From Diphasiastrum complanatum (lineage: Eukaryota; Streptophyta; Lycopodiopsida; Lycopodiales; Lycopodiaceae): DNA of 64,000 nt. The notes beneath the pieces are model-generated. The model searched no databases. It was not told the DNA's origin and worked only from the letters and a program-made list of their open reading frames with translations. Shown piece by piece: positions 1 through 10,917 of this stretch. Location of the stretch: contig CM055106.1 in NCBI GenBank assembly GCA_029204225.1, positions 35,870,361-35,934,360 of the forward strand, given 5' to 3'. How positions within the stretch are numbered: the first letter of the stretch is position 1; each line of letters begins with the position of its first letter. Made by a program: the position numbers and the translations under genes.

Positions 1-1
1 A

Positions 2-613
2 GGGAATGGCCAAGCTGAATCTTCCAATAAGATTCTCTGCACTATTATGACGAAAACAGTTGAAGCGAGTCGATCTGATTGGGAACATAAACTGCATGCA
101 ACAATATGGGCATTCAAAACCGCTCACAAAAGTAGTACAAATCAAACACCCTTTCAACTGGTTTATGGTCAAGATGCAGTCATGCCGATTGAATTTTCAA
201 AACCATCTTTACGCATAGCAGCAATTGAACGGTTAAATGATTGATTGTATGAAACAAGATTGATGGCAGTTCATGCGTTAGCAGCAGAGAAAGCCCATCG
301 TAAGGCATGGCATGATCGTCGATTATACAAAAAGGATCTGAAAGCAAGAGATCTTGCACTGATGTACAAAACCAAGCTGATCAAGAGAAAATTGAAGTTT
401 ACCTGTGAAGGCCCATATAAAGTGAAGGAAATCCTGAATTATGGAACAGTGATTCTTGAGCACTTGGAGGAAAACGGTTTGATACAATGGCAGTCGATTA
501 CACAAGTTTTGGCAGCCAGTTCTGCCAGTTCAACAAGCATGATCCAAATGTCTTTTATTTTTATTTGTTTTTCAATTTTTTGTTTTCACTACTTGATTGT
601 TAATTTCTTTTGA
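2..613 (+). pseudogene. gypsy integrase, C-terminal part (family A)
   Basis: The reading frame opens with GNGQAESS, which carries the third catalytic acid (E) of the retroviral-type DDE integrase core. It continues through SDWEHKL, NQTPFQLVYGQDAVMP and the basic C-terminal domain ending near LNYGTVILEHLEENG. Compared with the minus copy at 37409-38059 it has an in-frame stop at 241-243 and lacks about 15 residues just after LND, so it is a relic. Integrase inserts the cDNA into host DNA. No chromodomain is visible after the core. Confidence 0.85.
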
Positions 614-1130
614 AAAAGACAGTAAAAAAAAAATGAGGAAAGACTGATGAGCAAAAGTCAGAATAGTCATCAGAATGGAAAAAGAGAAAGGAAAGTAATT
701 TCAAAAAGATAATTTTTGATGAAAAATGACTTATAAAATCATTGTTTTGGTCATATGTTGCCTATACAGTATGGAAAACTTTTGATGAGCTTTCAAATTG
801 TACATCCACTTCAGATATATCTATACTGACTTGGGCAAAGGTTCTTTTCCAAAAAAAGTACATGTTTTTTAGTTAGGCGAATGATCAGCAAAATGCCATT
901 TTGGGAACCTTCGTCGAGCACCTTACTTACCTCAAAAACCTTCGCTCACATGCTATATGGTCTTAAAATGTCAAAATTAGGTGGGCTATAGGTTCAGATC
1001 TTGAAAAGTTGCATTTATGTCAGTACTTGGGCAAAGGACCCTCTTGGGCGAAGGTTCATCCTTCGCCAACCCTGGAAAACGTTCGTCGGATGGCTTCAGC
1101 ACCTCAAAAACCCTTGCCAAGATTTTTATG
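614..1130. other. Spacer between integrase and extra ORF, with repeated CTTCGCC/GGCGAAGG motifs
   Basis: No coding sequence is recognisable. The stretch is homologous to 36745-37180 in inverted orientation. It contains many copies of CCTTCGCC or its complement. At 1047-1067 two of them form a perfect 8-bp stem with a 5-base loop (GGCGAAGG, TTCAT, CCTTCGCC). Its position between integrase and the extra ORF is the same in both copies. Confidence 0.6.
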
Positions 1131-2569
1131 CTGCTACCACCTCCACAATAGTAGATTCTGGTGATGCTCTCGGTTTGGTCTCAAGCCTTGCGCAAGTGAT
1201 CCAGTCTATGCTGGATAAGAAAAAAGAAATGGAGTAGCACATCTCAGATATGGGATCTGAGAATACTCTCATCAGCCAGAAAGTTATTCAGCTGGACAAA
1301 GAGTTGAAGATCTCCAAGCAGCATGAAGCTAAATCTGAAGCTCAGCTCACTACAGAATGCGCTTACAACTGCCCAAGATCAAGTGGACAAGGTCGTGCAT
1401 GATGCAAAGCAACAAGTGCAGCTGCTCCAGGGTCAAGTGCATATGGCCTAACAAGATCACACACGTCTCCAAAGTAAATTGGATGTGACCACCCTTGAGT
1501 GTGATGCGTATCTACAGACGCAAATATCTGATCATCCGGTTTCCAAGGCCGCTTTGACAGATTCAAATGTACAACTTCAATTGAGTTGGCAAAGGCTAAA
1601 GCAACCATCAACGCAAATGAAAAGGCTGCCGCTCAAGTGTTGGAAGTTGGACCTAATTTCAGTTTTGGTCATGCCACAATTCTCCCCTCTGCACCAAGTT
1701 GATGCACCTATGAATACAGGGTTGGATTTGGGCATGGACCAGGGTGGAGCCCCTGAAGTTGAAGAACAACAGCCAGTTCCACAGGCAGTGCAACCGGGTC
1801 CATTTTCATCAAGGACCACATCATTGTTCAAAAGACCACTCAGCATCGAGGACCAGATCCAGAGCTTTTTAGCACAACATCCTCATGGCGTGGTGGTTGG
1901 GTCCTTAAGTTTAAGACCTCTGAAATAGAGGCCGGCAAAGAATTGGATAAAATACCCGCATTGGGAGAGCGGCCAGCTTGGAGAGTTACAGTTTTTGAGA
2001 AAACTCCAAAATCTATCAAGAGTTATGTGGCCAGCCCTCGCCAATTGCGCGTAGATCCATATTACGTATCAATGTCGCACATGAATAAGTGGAAGGATTT
2101 GGGATTGGCCATGGACAAAATTACTATCCATATGCCAAACTGGCCAATCATCCACCAACCTTACAGTTGGAAAATTTCAGTGGATTTCCACCGGGCACTA
2201 CAAGCATACCAATGGAAGTATATACACTCTCCCGATCCGATAGTGAGGCAATTGGCGCTTTTTGCAAAAGACTTGACTCTGTTGGCATCTGTGGCAACGT
2301 GATGGGATGATTGTCTTCCTCCTTTGGAATTCGATCCAAATAAGCCAATGGCCTCAGAGAGCATTAAGGATCAGTTGCCAGTGGCTAGACTATATTTCTG
2401 TGCCGCAATGATGAGAGGCTCCTGGGAATCTCGATTCCCATCCTGGACAACTTCAAAGTGGACTGCCGGAGCCCACCGTTGTTTTTTGCTGCACAATTTA
2501 GATTCAACACTGCCCGACTCGATTTCATGGAGAAAAGGTGTAGTATCATTTAATAACGATTTGACGTGA
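1131..2569 (+). pseudogene. Extra ORF of gypsy family A, downstream of integrase (degenerate)
   Basis: Several plus frames here match the minus-strand extra ORF at 23985-25631. They include a stretch with DSGDALGLV and DKKKEME, then TLECDAYLQTQI, and a C-terminal part from DKIPALGE through RVDPYYV, MDKITIHMPNWPIIHQPYSW and KPMASESIKDQLP to about 2570. The N-terminal half is heptad-like and probably coiled coil. The C-terminal half has no motif I recognise. Stops and frameshifts break it, and the N-terminal part present in the minus copy is deleted, so the spacer runs directly into it near 1130. Position between integrase and 3' LTR matches the additional or env-like ORFs known in Tat and Athila type plant gypsy elements. 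Function unknown. Confidence 0.7.
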
Positions 2570-2620
2570 AGCGAATAAAAGCCCACAGTAACTGCATCTC
2601 ATAGGTGTCATGGGGGATAC

Positions 2621-3339
2621 TATTGGAGGGTTTGTGGGTCCCAAGGCAACCCTAACCCTAGTTAATAAGTGAGAGGGATTTGGAACCCTACATGTGTAAG
2701 TCCAACCCGATGATCACATAGTTATTTGATTAATTAGAAAGTTAATAAAAGGGCTTTAGGCCTTTTTGCGGGACTTTTAATGTCGCAGGGCCTAAATGTC
2801 AAGTTAGTGAATAAAGTCGAGTTTCCCTCCAATTTGGATGGTTCTCACTCTTTTTTAAATTTGAATAATTAGGGAGGCAGAAGTAGACCAATAGGATTCA
2901 GAGGCCAGGGTCCTCCTCTCTACTATAAAAAGGGACCAACTTGAGTTTCCTACACATGTACATATTTTCATTACAATAAAGCAGATTGGTTCTCTTGTGA
3001 AACGGATTTATGAATGTCCTTTCTCTCTATCACTTTTCCTCCATCTCTTATGCTTTTATTGTGTTTGCTAATTGTTGGATCTGATTGTTATTGGGATTTC
3101 ATGTTTTTATACTTTTTATGACGGAGAAAGGAAGAGAGAGAAAGAGTAAGCTATCTTCATTGTGGATGTAGTGTTAATGGATGGTAGAGTTAGATGTGGA
3201 TCTTCCATTCATGCTGAAAATCTGAACTATGCTATCGCTCTATGGGAACGAATCTATGTGTGACAACTAGCTTCATCTCCTTGATGCTAGATTGATTAGA
3301 TCTTGGGTTGAGGATAGGCAAAGAAAGAAACCCACTACA
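2621..3339 (+). repeat. LTR-A, 3' LTR of the plus copy
   Basis: The start is TATTGGAGGG (TGTTGGAGGG in the other copies) and the end is CCCACTACA. It is preceded by a purine-rich CATGGGGGATAC, a plausible polypurine tract. It matches 23166-23896 (minus copy) over its whole length, and 14903-15167 and about 16641-17160 partly. Just after the end, a copia integrase frame begins. Confidence 0.88.
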
Positions 3340-4244
3340 ATAACATTTATTGATGACTTCAGCAAGTTCGTTGTAGTATACTTTATTCATACAAAATCAG
3401 AAGCTTTCAAAAAATTTGTTGAGTATATGAATTGAGCTGAGAAACAGATAGGCAACAAGTTGAAGCAAATTCGCACAAATCATGGAGGTGAGTACATCTC
3501 CAATGAATTCAAAACTTTCTGTACTGATTGAGGTATTATGCATACGAAGACTGCATCATACACACCTCAACACAATGGAATTGTTGAACGAAAAAATCGT
3601 TCATTAATGGAAGCTTCCAGGTGTATGATGGCTCATGTGAAAGCACCAAAGCAGTTGTGGGCAGAAGTAGTGGCTACATCGAATTGTCTTCAAAATCGAA
3701 TTCTGAAATCTAGAATACAGGATAAAACTCCTCACGAAATATGGTGAAAGTCGAAGCCAAATCATGCTCATGTTCATACATTCAGATGTGCAGCTTATAT
3801 GCACATACCAGACAAATTGAGAAAGAAACTCGATGAAAAGACAAAACAAGGTTTTCTGGTAGGATTCGAGTTACATTTGTCATATTATCGAGTCTACATA
3901 CCCGAAACTGGTAGAATAAAAGTTGTTCGAGATGTCAAATTCGATGAGTCAAAGTACATAGTAGACAGTGACTTAGTCGGCTATGAAATTCTCAAGACTT
4001 ATTATGAGTTACCAACGACAGAAGTAAAGCAAGTAGATGATAAACAAGAATTATCTTCTGGACATAGTAATGATTCAGAGGGAGTTCAAGATCGAGTACC
4101 TGAAAGACTCGAATCACCAGTTCAAATTCAAGAAGACCAGGTCGAACCCAAAAATGCAGAATTGAATTCGAGACCTATACAGACTGTGAGAAGATCTGAT
4201 AGACAAAGAAAGCCACCAGTAGGGTTTGGTCAGGATGTTTCAAC
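3340..4244 (+). pseudogene. Copia integrase to start of RT, relic
   Basis: From 3340 the plus strand reads ITFIDDFSKFVVVYF, then NHGGEYISNEF (N replaces the usual catalytic D of SDNGGEY), then TPQHNGIVERKNRSL with the third catalytic E. It continues through the C-terminal part (FRCAAYMHIPDK, GFLVGFE, VRDVKFDES) to the acidic linker and RRSDRQRKPP that precede copia reverse transcriptase. Stops at 3433, 3528 and 3745 break it. The 5' side is cut by LTR-A and the 3' side by a minus-strand copia gag at about 4244. Confidence 0.88.
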
Positions 4245-4373
4245 ATTCTCAATCAGAAACTCATAAAGTTCTTGGAACACCAAAAGTGACTCCATCGTAA
4301 CCTTCCAAATAGCATAATTTGTAGAGTTCAATCTCTCACTAACTTCTAGAACGTATGCTCCAGCAGATCCCAT
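4245..4373 (-). pseudogene. Copia gag N-terminus (family C), truncated
   Basis: Reading from ATG at 4373 on the minus strand gives MGSAGAYVLEVSERLN, then NYAIWKVTMESLLVF. This is the same opening as the copia gag at 10917 (NYSTWKVRMESLLEM) and at 18448. The frame runs to about 4245, where it abuts the plus-strand integrase relic head to head. About 43 residues remain. Together with the leader and LTR to its right it is the 5' end of a family C copia. Confidence 0.75.
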
Positions 4374-5161
4374 CTTACTAGTGACTCTACAAACAAGAAA
4401 TAGATTTGATTGACTTGAAACTCACAAAGGTCTCACACTTGCAGTGTTTCACTCAAATTTGATTTCTAATCCAACAAATGGACTTATAATCACAGTTCTA
4501 TCACTCCCTCACAAAGCTGGATTGAAGATAAGATGAAGAGAAAACTACTTTCAAACAAATCTTGCCAATGAATGAATTTGATTAAGGTATCCCTCTTGTA
4601 GTGTTTCACTCAAATTAGATTTCTAATCCAAAAAATGGACTTATAATCTCAGTTCTAGCACTCCCTCACAAAGTTGGAATGAAGATAAGATGATGTGAAA
4701 TCTACTTACAATCAAATCTTGCCAATTTTGGCTATTTTTGGACAATACCATGACTAAATCTCCCTCACACTTTTTGACGTACTTTCAAGAATTGTAAAAC
4801 AAGTTTAGAGGACCCTAATTTCAGCCTGGATTAATTAGATCTCATGACCCTATGTCAAATCTAATCAATGGCACTCAATCTTGGTAGCTTATCCTGAGAT
4901 TTCCACCAAAAATTACATCAAAGGCTCACAAATTGAATTTCTTTGGATCAAATGAATACCATGCATTAAATGTAGGTTAAGAGGTGCCCGCACATGTGGA
5001 CAATACGTATTTGGATCCTAAAAAATTTTGGGATCAAATTCCCTCACCAAATCCTAAATACCAGCTCACCCTTCCAATACTAGGTTTTTGCACCAAAAAC
5101 CTGCTAAAACTGGATTATACTTGAACAATGATCAAAGATCTTGTACTTGAATCTGATACCA
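4374..5161 (-). other. Leader of copia family C with a 157-bp tandem duplication
   Basis: This lies between the gag start (4373) and the LTR (5162) and is presumably untranslated. Two diverged copies of about 145-157 bp lie head to tail at 4438 and 4595 (each begins CTTG.AGTGTTTCACTCAAA and ends near AAATCTTGCCAAT). The primer binding site complement GATACCA at 5155-5161 touches the LTR. No gene is seen otherwise. Confidence 0.6.
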
Positions 5162-5850
5162 TGTGAAAGTACTATTCTTTAGGACCATAAATGGATCTAC
5201 AAAAGATCCACAAGCATGATTGGATGCTTGCTTAACAACCTATCAAAAAACTAGTCATCAAAAAGTTGATCTAGATTGGCAATTTGACAAACAACAAGCA
5301 TTAACAATCAAAAGCATTGATCAAAATTGAAATCCAAGCCCACACATGTGTACTATAGGATGTAGTATGGCCTTCAACCTGAGAAACAAGTAGAAATTGA
5401 TTTGGTTTTATTTGGATCACAAAAACTCAATGTACATAGTGAACTAGCTTGAGATTGCCAATGAGCTCCAAAAAATATTCTATCTTCTCACTATGAGAGC
5501 TTGGAATACATAGCAAATTCGACTTTGTTCTTGAAGTTAGGTGGATTTCCAACATGTAATAAGGATTTTAACTCACTCTTCTTGCCCTAAAATGATACCC
5601 TAGCCTAGATCCTAGAGTTATGCTTGGTAGGTAGCTAGTTGGTCAAATTTTCACCTTAAACTTAGGTGTAGGTCCTATAAAGTAGGGATGACCACCAAAT
5701 AGACATGACCAACTCTCTTTACTTGACATAAGATACATTAGGAGTGGGTTTCCACATGGCATCTTGGCCTTCCATGTGTGGAACCCAATTATACACAATA
5801 TTTACAAAGTTCTACATGGCTAGATTTGCCAAAATAGGCTATTTTTCACA
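5162..5850 (-). repeat. LTR-C, 5' LTR of a minus-strand copia
   Basis: It starts TGTGAAAGTACT and ends ATTTTTCACA on the plus strand, with inverted terminal TGTGAA/TTCACA. It is preceded by TCTGATACCA, the complement of a tRNA-Met type primer site (TGGTATCAGA). A second copy of its start (about 326 bp) lies in opposite orientation at 15168-15493. Length 689 bp. Confidence 0.8.
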
Positions 5851-6313
5851 AGCAGCCAATACCACTTTTAGGAAAGGTGAATACAAGTAATGAATGCTAA
5901 ACAACAGCCTTCCTCTATCAAACCGAAGATAAAGCATTCCGTATATAAAATGATATCAGAGTAACTCAAATGAATTGCACTCTGACTGATTAAGTTGTCA
6001 ACAAGGATTTGTGATATGTTCGATGCAGTCACGTACGAACAGGCAGAAAGTTAATCTTATTCATGAACTCATGTGTTCTGGACAGAAGTCCTCAACAACT
6101 AAAATTCGGTCATGGTTAAAGAACTCAAGCAGTTTGCAAATATATTAGAAACAATTATCTTCGTTACTAACACAACTATAGATCAATAACCCAGTTCCTC
6201 AGTCAGGGACTAGCATTTCACAACATACATACTTTTACATCAGCAACTGTGGAAAACTGCACCAAAGGTATATTTACTCGAATGTCGAACGCAATATATT
6301 CGCATAGAGCGAC
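5851..6313. other. Flank of older element, no gene seen
   Basis: AT-rich DNA with no recognisable coding region. Because the copia at 6319-12179 made a 5-bp target duplication, this stretch was continuous with 12185 onward before that insertion. The combined stretch probably belongs to an older copia-like element. Confidence 0.5.
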
Positions 6314-6318
6314 AATCT
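6314..6318. repeat. Target site duplication, left copy (AATCT)
   Basis: AATCT directly precedes the left LTR. The same five bases directly follow the right LTR at 12180-12184. Five base pairs is the usual copia target duplication. Confidence 0.92.
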
Positions 6319-6971
6319 TGTGAAAAACTCAGATCCAAAAGATGCTAAAGTTTCATAAAGATCTTGGCCATGGAAGTTATGCACATCTAGATTGAAAAAA
6401 TGATAGAAATTGTGATGTTAAGCATACTAAACATCAACTAAACATCAAAATCTGATCATAAGCTTCCACAAACAGAAACTTGCTGTCCCTGTCCGTACTT
6501 CAGAGCCTACAACCTGCATTTCACACGTGTGAAGCCATAGCAACAAAGAAATCACAATTCTAGTGGCTAGAATGCAAGATATGAACAAAAAAGTGAGAGA
6601 GAAGAAGATGGATCTTCAAAGAGCATAACATTCATTCAATAGAATGAAAATGAGATGTGTACATACTCGTGGAGATGGCTATTTATAGCAGCCATAGTGC
6701 CTCTTGGCCACTTGTCTTATGATAGGCTAAAATTGGGGTCCAATAGGATTCACCCATCTACCTAGAAATTTGGTCAAATAGGAATGCACCAAATTATGAG
6801 CCAATAGAAGAGCTCCACACTCGACCTCCTCTAATTAATGTGACCTCAAAAGTAGTGTACACATACTTTGGGCCTCTACATACATGTATGAACCTATCTC
6901 TAACTTTTATTTGGCCATAGGCCTACAAAATCTCAAGTTAGGAAAATACTACTAGTTGACAATTTTTCACA
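6319..6971 (-). repeat. 3' LTR of the complete copia
   Basis: Begins TGTGAAAAACTC and ends AATTTTTCACA on the plus strand, 653 bp. On the minus strand it carries CTATAAATAGCC (about 6680-6690), a good TATA box, so the LTR promoter is visible. It supplies the stop codon of the polyprotein at 6967-6969. Confidence 0.96.
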
Positions 6972-9900
6972 CTCCCTCTTCAACTAGTTTTAGCATAGAT
7001 TTAGAAAGTACACCAAGACTTGTTCTATGCTTGAAAAATAAGTCCTTTCCCAATGCTTTGGTAAAGATATCAGCCACACATTCCTTTGATGGGACATGTT
7101 CAAGCTTGATCTCTTTTGCCAACACTTGTTCTCTCACAAAATGGTAAGCCACCTCGATATGTTTGCTCCTTGCATGGAAAACCGGATTGCTTGCTAGACT
7201 TTGGGCTGAAAGGTTGTCACAAAAGATGATTGGACTCTCTGAAAAATCCAGCAAATGAAGCTCCATAATCATCCTCTTGATCCACACCATCTCCTTTGTG
7301 CATGATGTCAAAGCTTTGTACTCGGCCTCACTAGAAGAAAGTGATATAGTTGCTTGTTTCTTCGACATCCATGAGATAGCTCCATCACCTATGAAAATAG
7401 CATGTGCATTTATGGATTTTCTATCCATAAGGTCTCCTGCAAAATCTGAATCTGAAAAACCAAATAAGTTAGGTGATGAGCCTCTATAAACAATGCCAAA
7501 ATCTTTTGTTCCCGAGATGTATCTCAAGATCCTCTTTCCTAGTTTCCAATGTTCTATGCTAGGATCTTGCATGAATTGGCTTAATCTACCAACACAATAA
7601 GATAAATCAGGTCTTGTGATGGTTAGATATATAAGAGAACCTATTAGCTTCCTATAGAGAGTAATGTCCTCGAAGGATCTTTCATTACCTCTTATAGTTA
7701 GCTTTACATGTGATTCCATAGGTGTATCAATAGGATTTGCATCTACCATATGAAATCTATTGAGAATAGAAATAGCATACTTCTCTTGTGAAATAAAAGT
7801 GATTTGAGAAGTTCTAATTACTTCTATTCCTAAGATATAGCTCAAAAGACCAAGATCATGCACTTCAAATTCCTTTTTTAGTGCTTTCTTGATATCTTCT
7901 ATATCTTCCTTGTTCCCTCCACTTAAAATAATGTCATCCACATAAATTAGAAGGATTGTAACATCATTAGCACTAATTCTAAAGTAAAGTGAATGATCAT
8001 ACTCACTCATAGTGAAGTTTTGAGAAAGTAGAAAAGAGTTAAGCCTAGCATACCAACTCCTTGGTGCTTGCTTAAGACCATACAAACTTTTTTGTAGAAA
8101 ACACACATGATTAGGCTTGCTATGAGAAACATAGCTCTCGGGTTGCTCCATGTAGACTTCCTCTTCAAGATCACCATTCAAGAAAGCATTAGAAATGTCT
8201 AATTGCCAAAGATCCCATCCATAAAGAGTTGCAAGGGAAATGATTACTCTTATGCTCACCATCTTTGCCACGGGTGCAAAGGTTTCCTCATAGTCAATGC
8301 CATGCTCTTGAGCATAACCTTTAGCCACCAACCTTGCCTTCAACTTGTTGATAGATCCATCTTGATTTGTCTTTACCTTGAAGATCCATTTGCATCCAAT
8401 TGCACTTTTGCCCTTTGGAAGCTCCACCAATCTCCATGTGTTGTTCTTCATAAGTGCTTCAAACTCAAGATCCATTGCTTGGATCCATTCCTCTTTTTGC
8501 CTTGCTTCATCTACACATGAAGGTACATCAAAAGAAGTTAGGAAAGCATAGTTGGATCCATCCACCACTTGCTTACCTTTGCCATCATAAGTGAGCCTTG
8601 AGGGTTTCACTTTATGCCTTGGAGTTCTCCTTGGAATTTGACTTGAAGAGGCTTCTTCAACATCCACATCCAATGTGTCATCAACTCCATTGTCATCAAG
8701 CACATTAGTTGCAACAACACCATCATCACTTGAAACAACTTTTGGAATGTTACTTTCATCAAAAATGACATCCCTACTTGTGAACACTTTCTTGATTGAA
8801 GGAACATAAATCCTATATGCTTTGCTTACTTCACTATAACCAACAAAAATGCCCTTTCTTGAAGATGGATCCTCCTTAGTTCTATCATCAAGAGTAATGT
8901 TGAAGTAGCAAATGCATCCAAAAGTTCTTAGAAACTTGACATTAGGCTTCGTACCAAACAAAGCTTCAAAAGGGGTTTTTCCTTCCAATACAACACTTGG
9001 CCATCTATTGCATAGGAAATTTGCACACAACAAAGCATCACTCCAAAAAGGTTTAGGAAGATTAGCATTCAATCTCATTGCCTTTGCACTCTCACACAAG
9101 GTTCTATTCTTCCTCTCGGCCACTCCATTTTGTTGTGGTGTTCTTGGACATGTGTACTCCCTCTTGATCCCATGCTCATCGCAAAAGGCTTTGAATTTGT
9201 TAGAAATGTATTCACCACCATTGTCGCTCCTCAAGCATTTGATTTTGGTTGTAAATTGAGTCTCAATAGCAACTTTGAACTTGACAAACACATCAAACAC
9301 CTCATCCTTGCTCTTTAGTAGATAAACCCAACAAAATCTACTAAAATCATCAATGAAAGTTACATACATCTTAGCACCTCCATTGCTAATTGTAGTAACA
9401 CCATGAATATCCGAATGCAAGAGAGAAAAAGGCATCTTAGATCTAGATATAGATCTAGTATATGGCAATCTATGTGATTTAGACAAAGCACATTCTTCAC
9501 AAACATGATTCAAGCAAGTAAGAGACTTGGGAAGTCCCCTTACTACCTCCTTTTTGGCTATTACCTCCAAGGCCTTGTAGTTGAGATGTCCCATCCTTTT
9601 ATGCCATACCTCTTGAATTGACATTTGTTCATTTGCCATGCATCCAACTTGGTTAGCAACAACACATGCATCAAGCTTGAACAATTTCCCTTGCCTTTTC
9701 CCTTTTGCAATGATACTACACCCCTTTTTGATCAAGCAAGCATCACCATCAAACTCAACTTTGAATCCTTTGTCAAGCATTTGGCTTACACTAAGTAAGT
9801 TCTTGGTAATGGATGGAATGAGCAAAACATCTTTCAATTCTATATTCCTATTTGTAGAAAGTGAAATAGGAATTGTGCCAATCCCCTTGATTGCACACTC

Positions 9901-10917
9901 ACCATCATTTGCGGTATAGATTACCTTCCTATCACCATCAAATGCCATTAAAGATGAAAAATACTCTTTATGATATGTCATATGAGAAGTGGCTCCACTA
10001 TCAATCCACCAAGGATCAATGTCTCCATGATTAGCCAACAAGCAAGATGACATAACAAAAGCATCATTTGAAAGAAGCTCATCCCCACCCTCATCAATAG
10101 TTAGATTGGTTTGCTTTTCCCCTTGATCCCTCTTTTTCTTAAAACAATCACTAGCAAAATGCCCTTTGACTCCACAATAGAAACATTTTAGCTTAGATCT
10201 ATCCTTCTTTTTGCCAAAAGTAGAGTGCTCACCTTGGTCTTGCCCTTTAGACCAATTGCTTTTACCTTTGCCCTTGAACTTGCCTTTAGAGAACATTGCC
10301 TCCTCTTCTCCTCCTTGAGATGTAGAAGATGCTCCCACTCTTGCTTGCAACCTGAATTCTTCAGCCAACAAGACCTCTTGCAAGTCTCCAACACTTGGTA
10401 AACATTTTTGGATAGCATAACTTTGAACAAGATTAGCATGATCATCCAACAAGCCATTGAGAATCACTTGAACAAGCTCCTCATTATTTATGCCATCATT
10501 AATGCATGCTAACTCATCATTCAATGCTTTAACTCTCAAAACAAAAGCATGTCCATTCTCACTCTTCTTTTGCATACAAGAAAAGATTTGCCTTCTTAAA
10601 GTCAACACTCTAGAAGTAGACTTGGATTCATAAACCTTCTTCAAGGCTTCCCAAGCTTCACTAGATGATGTGCACTTACCAACCTCTTTGATAAGCTCAT
10701 TTGTCACATTCATCTTGATCATGTGAAGGGCTTTCTTTGCCCTCTTGTCATACCTCAATTGTTCTTGAGGTGCCAAAGGTCTCTCCTCCACACCTACAAC
10801 AATATCCATCAACTCATTCATCTCAAGCAAAGACTCCATCCTTACTTTCCAAGTAGAATAGTTGAGGGAGGTAAGCCTATCATTGCTTTCCAACATGTAG
10901 CCTCCATTTGTAGCCAT
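6967..10917 (-). CDS. Copia gag-pol polyprotein, 1316 aa, intact
   Basis: One frame encodes all functions needed to copy and insert the element. Residues 20-190 are a UBN2-type gag. The zinc knuckle CX2CX4HX4C is at 245-258. The aspartic protease site DSGATSHM is at 306-313. Integrase follows with H439, H444, C473, C476, then D503, D565 and E601 (35 residues between the last two, as usual). Reverse transcriptase has LDISNAFL at about 906 and the YVDD catalytic box at 992-995. RNase H has DSD at 1156-1158, SEAEY at 1196-1200 and CDN at 1233-1235. The domain order PR-IN-RT-RH defines copia. The ATG at 10917 matches the gag start of the related relics at 23154 and 18448. The C-terminus LVEEGV is encoded by the polypurine tract, and the stop lies in the 3' LTR. 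No stop or frameshift is present. Confidence 0.97.
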   Translation of the reverse strand: MATNGGYMLESNDRLTSLNYSTWKVRMESLLEMNELMDIVVGVEERPLAPQEQLRYDKRAKKALHMIKMNVTNELIKEVGKCTSSSEAWEALKKVYESKSTSRVLTLRRQIFSCMQKKSENGHAFVLRVKALNDELACINDGINNEELVQVILNGLLDDHANLVQSYAIQKCLPSVGDLQEVLLAEEFRLQARVGASSTSQGGEEEAMFSKGKFKGKGKSNWSKGQDQGEHSTFGKKKDRSKLKCFYCGVKGHFASDCFKKKRDQGEKQTNLTIDEGGDELLSNDAFVMSSCLLANHGDIDPWWIDSGATSHMTYHKEYFSSLMAFDGDRKVIYTANDGECAIKGIGTIPISLSTNRNIELKDVLLIPSITKNLLSVSQMLDKGFKVEFDGDACLIKKGCSIIAKGKRQGKLFKLDACVVANQVGCMANEQMSIQEVWHKRMGHLNYKALEVIAKKEVVRGLPKSLTCLNHVCEECALSKSHRLPYTRSISRSKMPFSLLHSDIHGVTTISNGGAKMYVTFIDDFSRFCWVYLLKSKDEVFDVFVKFKVAIETQFTTKIKCLRSDNGGEYISNKFKAFCDEHGIKREYTCPRTPQQNGVAERKNRTLCESAKAMRLNANLPKPFWSDALLCANFLCNRWPSVVLEGKTPFEALFGTKPNVKFLRTFGCICYFNITLDDRTKEDPSSRKGIFVGYSEVSKAYRIYVPSIKKVFTSRDVIFDESNIPKVVSSDDGVVATNVLDDNGVDDTLDVDVEEASSSQIPRRTPRHKVKPSRLTYDGKGKQVVDGSNYAFLTSFDVPSCVDEARQKEEWIQAMDLEFEALMKNNTWRLVELPKGKSAIGCKWIFKVKTNQDGSINKLKARLVAKGYAQEHGIDYEETFAPVAKMVSIRVIISLATLYGWDLWQLDISNAFLNGDLEEEVYMEQPESYVSHSKPNHVCFLQKSLYGLKQAPRSWYARLNSFLLSQNFTMSEYDHSLYFRISANDVTILLIYVDDIILSGGNKEDIEDIKKALKKEFEVHDLGLLSYILGIEVIRTSQITFISQEKYAISILNRFHMVDANPIDTPMESHVKLTIRGNERSFEDITLYRKLIGSLIYLTITRPDLSYCVGRLSQFMQDPSIEHWKLGKRILRYISGTKDFGIVYRGSSPNLFGFSDSDFAGDLMDRKSINAHAIFIGDGAISWMSKKQATISLSSSEAEYKALTSCTKEMVWIKRMIMELHLLDFSESPIIFCDNLSAQSLASNPVFHARSKHIEVAYHFVREQVLAKEIKLEHVPSKECVADIFTKALGKDLFFKHRTSLGVLSKSMLKLVEEGV
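6972..6985 (-). promoter_or_regulatory. Polypurine tract of the complete copia
   Basis: On the minus strand GTTGAAGAGGGAG directly precedes the LTR start TGTGAAAAATTG. This is the expected primer for plus-strand DNA synthesis. It also codes for the last residues of the polyprotein. Confidence 0.85.

Larger units (their letters stand above)
1..3339 (+). mobile_element. Ty3/gypsy retrotransposon family A, 3' part, plus copy
   Basis: The window opens inside the integrase of a gypsy element. The order is integrase end, non-coding spacer, an extra ORF region, then a 3' LTR at 2621-3339. The same order, highly similar in sequence, occurs on the minus strand in two separated blocks (36729-39850 for pol and spacer, 23166-26713 for extra ORF and LTR). 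That internal comparison sets the boundaries. The 5' part lies outside the window. The right end sits exactly inside a copia integrase reading frame at 3340, as expected for insertion into an older element. Coding parts have stops and small deletions, so this copy is dead. Confidence 0.85.

Noticed and set aside
2643-2662. AACCCTAACCCTAG as interstitial telomere repeat
   Set aside because: Only two short units, and they lack the plant TTTAGGG/CCCTAAA unit. The same bases occur in every LTR-A copy, so they are part of the LTR.
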